Assembly: GCA_025464025.1 (NCBI GenBank)
Contig: JAODBP010000277.1
Location: 1 to 17,147 of the forward strand
Direction of reading: 5' to 3'
Source of the DNA: Actinomycetes bacterium
GTDB taxonomy: Bacteria; Actinomycetota; Acidimicrobiia; Acidimicrobiales; CADCSY01
DNA: 17,147 nt
Part shown: piece by piece, positions 13,870 to 17,147 of the stretch
Layout: each line of letters opens with the position of its first letter
Position numbering within the stretch: position 1 is the stretch's first letter
The notes under the pieces: generated by a model
What the model was told of the DNA's origin: nothing
The model's input: the letters and a program-made list of their open reading frames with translations, nothing else
The model's database searches: none
Position numbers and translations under genes: made by a program

Positions 13870-14778
13870 ATGGGACGGTTCGACGACCAGGTCGCGGTGG
13901 TGACGGGCGCCGGCGGCGGCATCGGGCGGGAGCACGCCCTGCTGCTCGCCGCCGAGGGCGCCGGGGTGGTCGTGAACGACTACGGCGGCGACCACCGGGG
14001 CACGGCCGGCGGGAGCGAGATGGCCGACGCGGTCGTGGCCCAGATCCACGCCAGCGGCGGCGAGGCGGTGGCCGACAGCCACGACGTCGCCCACGACGGC
14101 GCCGCCGTCGTGCAGGCCGCGCTCGACGCCTTCGGCCGGCTCGACGCGGTCATCAACAACGCCGGCATCAGCGGCGGCGGCGACCTCGACACCATCCCGG
14201 TCGAGGACTACGACCGCATGCTCGCCATCCACCTCGGCGGCACGCTCGCCGTGTGCCGCGCCGCCTGGCCGGTCTTCCGGGCCCAGGGCTACGGCCGGAT
14301 CGTGAACACGTCGTCGGCCTCGCTGTTCGGCGTGCCCCACACCAGCGCCTACATCACGGCCAAGGCCGGCATCTTCGGCCTGACCCGGGCGCTCGGGCTC
14401 GACGGCACGCGCATCGGCGTGAAGGTCAACGCGATCATGCCGTCGGCCTACTCCCGCCTCACGGCCCAGAGCCCGGAGTTCGGCCCGGTCATGGAGGCCG
14501 GCTTCCCGGCGTCGGCCGTGGCCCCGTTCGCCTGCGCCCTCGCCTCGACGGACGTGCCGTGCACCGGCGAGACGTTCGTCGTCGGCGGCGGCCGGGCGGC
14601 CCGTGTCGTGCTGGCGACGGTCCCCGGGCTGCACGACATCACCTCGGTCGACGACGCGCTCGCCCGGTTCGACGACGCCATGGCGCTCGACGACCTGCAG
14701 GTGTTCACCGACTCGGTGCCCGAGGTGCTCTACGAGTGCCAGCAGATCGGCCTCGACCTCTCCGGCTTCGGCCGCTGA
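13870..14778 (+). CDS. Short-chain dehydrogenase, HSD17B4/MFE-2-like
   Basis: A 302-residue SDR. TGAGGGIG (12-19) binds NAD(P), and the aspartate in VVVNDYGGDHRGT fits NAD. NNAG is at 96-99, the catalytic serine is Ser148/149 (VNTSSASLFG), and Tyr161/Lys165 lie in AYITAKAG. The VNDYGG opening followed by ADAVVAQIHASGGEAVADSHDV is typical of the (3R)-hydroxyacyl-CoA dehydrogenase domain of multifunctional enzyme 2 (HSD17B4) and relatives in steroid and fatty-acid breakdown. The last 50 or so residues (ITSVDDALARFDDAM...) extend beyond the core, as in that subfamily. It is followed 34 bases later by an amidohydrolase that seems to have its own promoter. Confidence 0.92.
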   Translation: MGRFDDQVAVVTGAGGGIGREHALLLAAEGAGVVVNDYGGDHRGTAGGSEMADAVVAQIHASGGEAVADSHDVAHDGAAVVQAALDAFGRLDAVINNAGISGGGDLDTIPVEDYDRMLAIHLGGTLAVCRAAWPVFRAQGYGRIVNTSSASLFGVPHTSAYITAKAGIFGLTRALGLDGTRIGVKVNAIMPSAYSRLTAQSPEFGPVMEAGFPASAVAPFACALASTDVPCTGETFVVGGGRAARVVLATVPGLHDITSVDDALARFDDAMALDDLQVFTDSVPEVLYECQQIGLDLSGFGR

Positions 14779-14799
14779 GCGCGACTAAGTCGACCGTAT

Positions 14800-14805
14800 T
14801 AACGT
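14800..14805 (+). promoter_or_regulatory. Candidate -10 box for leaderless amidohydrolase transcript
   Basis: TAACGT lies 7 bases (CCGGCCC) before the ATG at 14813, in a locally AT-rich patch (GTATTAACG) of the 34-base gap. No Shine-Dalgarno sequence is present. The overlapping TATTAA (14797-14802) is an alternative -10 box that would give a leader of a few bases. Confidence 0.5.
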
Positions 14806-14812
14806 CCGGCCC

Positions 14813-16240
14813 ATGACTGGGCACAAGACGTCAGCAGAGGTGCGCGCCGGGCTCGACCACCCGGTGATCGACGTCGACGGGCACTTCGTCGAGCTGGCGC
14901 CGGTGCTCCACGAGGAGATCGTCGCCACGCTCGAGGAGCTCGGCGGCCGCTCGCTGCGCGACCGCTACCTCGACGGCCCGGTGCGCCCCACCGACACGTC
15001 GTCGATCCTCGCCGGCCGCACGCTCAGCGGGTCGAAGGACGACTGGTCGGCCATGCCGTCGTGGTGGGGCTGGCCGGTCGAGAACGTGCGGGACCGGGCC
15101 ACCGCCCACCTCCCCGCGCTCATGTACGAGCGGCTCGACGAGTTGGGCATCGACTTCGCCGTGCTCTACCCGTCGATGACGCTGTCGTTCCTCGAGGTGG
15201 CCGACGCCGAGCTGAGCGCAGCCCTGTGCCGGGCGACCAACCGGCACCACGCCCGCCAGTTCGCCAAGTTCGCCGACCGGATGACGGCCGGGGCCATCAT
15301 CCCCATGCACTCCCCCGAGGTGGCCGTCGCCGAGCTGCGCTACGCCGTCGAGGAGCTCGGCTTCAAGGCCGCGGTCGTCGCCGCCTACGCCCGCCGCCCG
15401 GTGAAGACGCAGGCGCCGGCGTACCGGCTCGACCACTACGGCATCGACAGCGAGTACGACTACGACCCGTTCTGGCAGGCGTGCGTCGACCTCGAGATCG
15501 CCCCGGCCGTGCACAGCTCGGTGCAGTACCACGACCTCTCCCGGTCGACCTCGAGCTACGTCTACAACCACATGGACGGCATCTCGAAGTGCCACGAGGC
15601 GCTGGCCAAGTCGCTCCTGCTCGGCGGCGTGCCCCACCGCTTCCCCGACCTGCGCATCGCCTTCCTCGAAGGCGGCGTGGCGTGGGCGTCGATGCTCTAC
15701 ACGTCGTTCCTCGGCCACTGGGAGAAGCGTCGGGGCGGCGAGATCGAGCACCTCGACCCGTCGCGCCTGGACGTGCCGGCGCTCATGGACCTCGTCGATC
15801 GCTACGGCGACGTGGGCGAGCACCGAGCCGCCGTCGAGGCGTGGTTCTCGGCGCCGGCCGCCCGACCCGAGCAGCTCGACGAGTTCGCCGCCACCGGCGT
15901 GGTCGAGGCCACCGACCTGAAGGCCCAGTTCGACCGCAGCTTCTTCATGGGCTGCGAGGCCGACGACCCGCTGATCCCGTGGGCGTTCGCCGAGTCGATC
16001 AACCCGTACGGCGCTCGGCTCCACGCCATGTTCGGCAGCGACGTCTCGCACTGGGACGTGGTCGACATGACCGAGCCGGTCGAGGAGTCCTACGAGCACG
16101 TCGAGCACGGCCGCATGACCGAGCTCGACTTCCGCGACTTCGTCTTCACCAACGCCGTCGACCTCCACGCCGGCGCCAACCCCGACTTCTTCAAGGGCAC
16201 GATCGTCGAGGCCGCGGTGGAAGCGGAGGTCGGCTCGTGA
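14813..16240 (+). CDS. Amidohydrolase-2 (ACMSD-like) family metalloenzyme
   Basis: A 475-residue TIM-barrel amidohydrolase of the ACMSD/gamma-resorcylate decarboxylase-like branch. The first metal motif is VIDVDGHFVE (Asp20, Asp22, His24). The other likely ligands are His234 (APAVHSS) and Asp410 (MFGSDVSHWD), with Glu286 in AFLEGGVAW. Family members catalyse non-oxidative decarboxylation or hydrolysis, including C-C bond hydrolysis, on aromatic or ring-derived acids; which applies cannot be told here. The motif DxDGHxxE instead of DxHxH is frequent in actinobacterial paralogues. The CitE-like lyase gene starts inside its stop codon (GTGA overlap), so the two are probably made together. Confidence 0.9.
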   Translation: MTGHKTSAEVRAGLDHPVIDVDGHFVELAPVLHEEIVATLEELGGRSLRDRYLDGPVRPTDTSSILAGRTLSGSKDDWSAMPSWWGWPVENVRDRATAHLPALMYERLDELGIDFAVLYPSMTLSFLEVADAELSAALCRATNRHHARQFAKFADRMTAGAIIPMHSPEVAVAELRYAVEELGFKAAVVAAYARRPVKTQAPAYRLDHYGIDSEYDYDPFWQACVDLEIAPAVHSSVQYHDLSRSTSSYVYNHMDGISKCHEALAKSLLLGGVPHRFPDLRIAFLEGGVAWASMLYTSFLGHWEKRRGGEIEHLDPSRLDVPALMDLVDRYGDVGEHRAAVEAWFSAPAARPEQLDEFAATGVVEATDLKAQFDRSFFMGCEADDPLIPWAFAESINPYGARLHAMFGSDVSHWDVVDMTEPVEESYEHVEHGRMTELDFRDFVFTNAVDLHAGANPDFFKGTIVEAAVEAEVGS

Positions 16241-17147
16241 GCGCTGCGAGCGAGCCCGACCGCGCGAGCGCCAGCGAGCCGGCCGGCGATGGGTCTGGGG
16301 CGCGCAGCCCCAGGAAGCCACAGAGCACCCCTCGACCGCTGCGGTCGGTGCTGTTCGTGCCCGGGAGCGACGAGGCCGGGCTGGCCGCCGCGCTCGACCA
16401 CGGGGCCGACGCCCTCATCATCGACCTCGAAGAGCCCCAGATGCCCATGACCGAGGCGGTGCGGGTGCGTGCTCGTGGCCTCGTGTCCGACTTCCTCGAT
16501 GCGCTGCCCGAGACCCATCCGATGGTGTTCTGCCGGGTTCAGCCGGCCCGCACGGGTGGCATGTGGGCCGACCTCATGGCCTGCCTGCGGCCCGGCCTGC
16601 GGGGCATCGCCCTGCCCAAGTCGTACGGCCCCGACGACCTGCACCGGGCCGACGGCGTGCTCACCAACGCCGAGGCCACCGTGGGCCGGGAGCTGGGATC
16701 GACCTGGGTCTACCCGATCTTCGAGACGGCCGAGGCCATCCGCCAGGCCTACGAGATCGCCGTCGCCTCGCCCCGGGTCGCGTACATGGGCGGTGCCGTC
16801 TCGCGGTTCGGTGACATCCACCAGGCCCTCGGCTACCGGTGGACGGCCCAGGGCCAGGAGACGCACTGGCTGCGCTCGAAGCTCCTCGTCGACGCTCGGG
16901 CCGCCGGCATCCGCTACCCGGTCTCCGGGATGTGGGGCGGGGCGACCGACGACGTCGCCGGGCTGCGGACCTTCGCCACCGAGCTCCGCGACCTCGGCTA
17001 CTACGGGATGATGCTCGGCGACCCGGCCCACGTCGGCCTGGTGCACGAGGTGTTCACCCCGACGGCCGACGAGGTCGCCTACTGGACCGAGCTCGACCGC
17101 CTCGGCACCGAGGCCGAGCGCACCGGCGAGGGGCCGGTGCTGCACGG
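16237..17147 (+). CDS. HpcH/HpaI aldolase / citrate lyase beta-like (CitE) protein, 3' end outside window
   Basis: The frame is open from the GTG at 16237 to the window edge (303 codons, incomplete). It encodes a CitE/HpcH-type TIM-barrel lyase: RSVLFVPGSDEAGLAAALDHGADALIIDLEEP is the family opening, Arg100 (CRVQPAR) is the substrate arginine, and Glu163 (YPIFETAEA) and Asp193 (SRFGDIHQALGY) are the expected metal ligands. Members cleave or form C-C bonds next to a carboxylate or CoA ester (malyl-, citramalyl-CoA and similar). About 33 residues before RPLRSVLFVPG are extra, Ser/Ala/Pro-rich and encoded by repeats and a hairpin. No ATG/GTG/TTG start lies between 16237 and the domain opening, so GTG 16237, overlapping the amidohydrolase stop by 4 bases, is the best start. 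Confidence 0.85.
   Translation, partial: MSAASEPDRASASEPAGDGSGARSPRKPQSTPRPLRSVLFVPGSDEAGLAAALDHGADALIIDLEEPQMPMTEAVRVRARGLVSDFLDALPETHPMVFCRVQPARTGGMWADLMACLRPGLRGIALPKSYGPDDLHRADGVLTNAEATVGRELGSTWVYPIFETAEAIRQAYEIAVASPRVAYMGGAVSRFGDIHQALGYRWTAQGQETHWLRSKLLVDARAAGIRYPVSGMWGGATDDVAGLRTFATELRDLGYYGMMLGDPAHVGLVHEVFTPTADEVAYWTELDRLGTEAERTGEGPVLH
16239..16313. repeat. GAGCGC-type direct repeat plus CTGGGGC hairpin in coding sequence
   Basis: GAGCGCTGCGAGCGAGCC (16239-16256) is echoed by GAGCGCCAGCGAGCC (16266-16280). Then CTGGGGC (16295-16301) and GCCCCAG (16307-16313) form a perfect 7-bp stem with a 5-base loop. This resembles intergenic repeat or terminator DNA but lies in the N-terminal extension of the CitE-like gene. 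Confidence 0.6.

Noticed and set aside
8251..14634. A leftward open frame of more than 2,100 codons
   Set aside because: It crosses several clearly identified genes on both strands and its translation is Arg/Pro/Gly-rich without domains; it is a product of scarce stop codons in high-GC DNA.

Overview
The window is 17,147 bases of very GC-rich, densely coding DNA (most ORFs use G/C third positions; gaps between genes are 100 bases or less). The gene content is that of a free-living, oxidatively versatile actinobacterium: luciferase-like monooxygenases, PPOX, crotonase, MaoC, short-chain dehydrogenases, an amidohydrolase and a CitE-like lyase. The long threonine runs of the secreted protease (for example VRPVTTTT) resemble those of Acidimicrobiia (Ilumatobacter/Iamia relatives). 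That placement is an inference from style, not from a marker gene. I saw no rRNA, tRNA, transposase, integrase, phage gene or CRISPR array.

Left part (41-5290). Four genes run leftward: a short MTAP/PNP-type nucleoside phosphorylase, a MaoC hydratase, an FlK-type acyl-CoA thioesterase (4-base overlap with MaoC) and a four-helix DUF6069 membrane protein. Diverging from them across only 32 bases is a tightly overlapping rightward operon: PPOX protein, atypical crotonase, luciferase-like oxidoreductase and an acetoacetate-decarboxylase-like protein with no lysine at all. A 36-residue membrane miniprotein follows.

Middle (5293-10564, all leftward). A serine hydrolase is followed by a three-gene unit: NtaA/DszA-type FMN monooxygenase, SsuE-type FMN reductase and an SDR. 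Downstream lies an ECF42-type sigma factor with its YCII/DGPF partner. A motif fitting the ECF42 promoter begins inside the last codons of the SDR, which suggests autoregulation.

Right part (10618-17147). A small USP-like protein converges on a 908-residue secreted subtilase carrying an IPT/TIG domain between two Thr-rich stalks. Diverging from the subtilase are an SDR of the HSD17B4 type, an ACMSD-like amidohydrolase and an overlapping CitE/HpcH-type lyase that runs off the window. These three look like a catabolic module for a CoA-linked or ring-derived substrate.

The most notable signals are: (1) the four-gene operon built from two enzyme folds that have each lost a canonical catalytic residue; (2) five gene starts with a TA-type -10 hexamer 6-7 bases before the start codon, suggesting leaderless mRNAs; (3) the ECF42 promoter candidate; (4) the CitE-like gene whose N-terminal extension is written in repeat and hairpin DNA.
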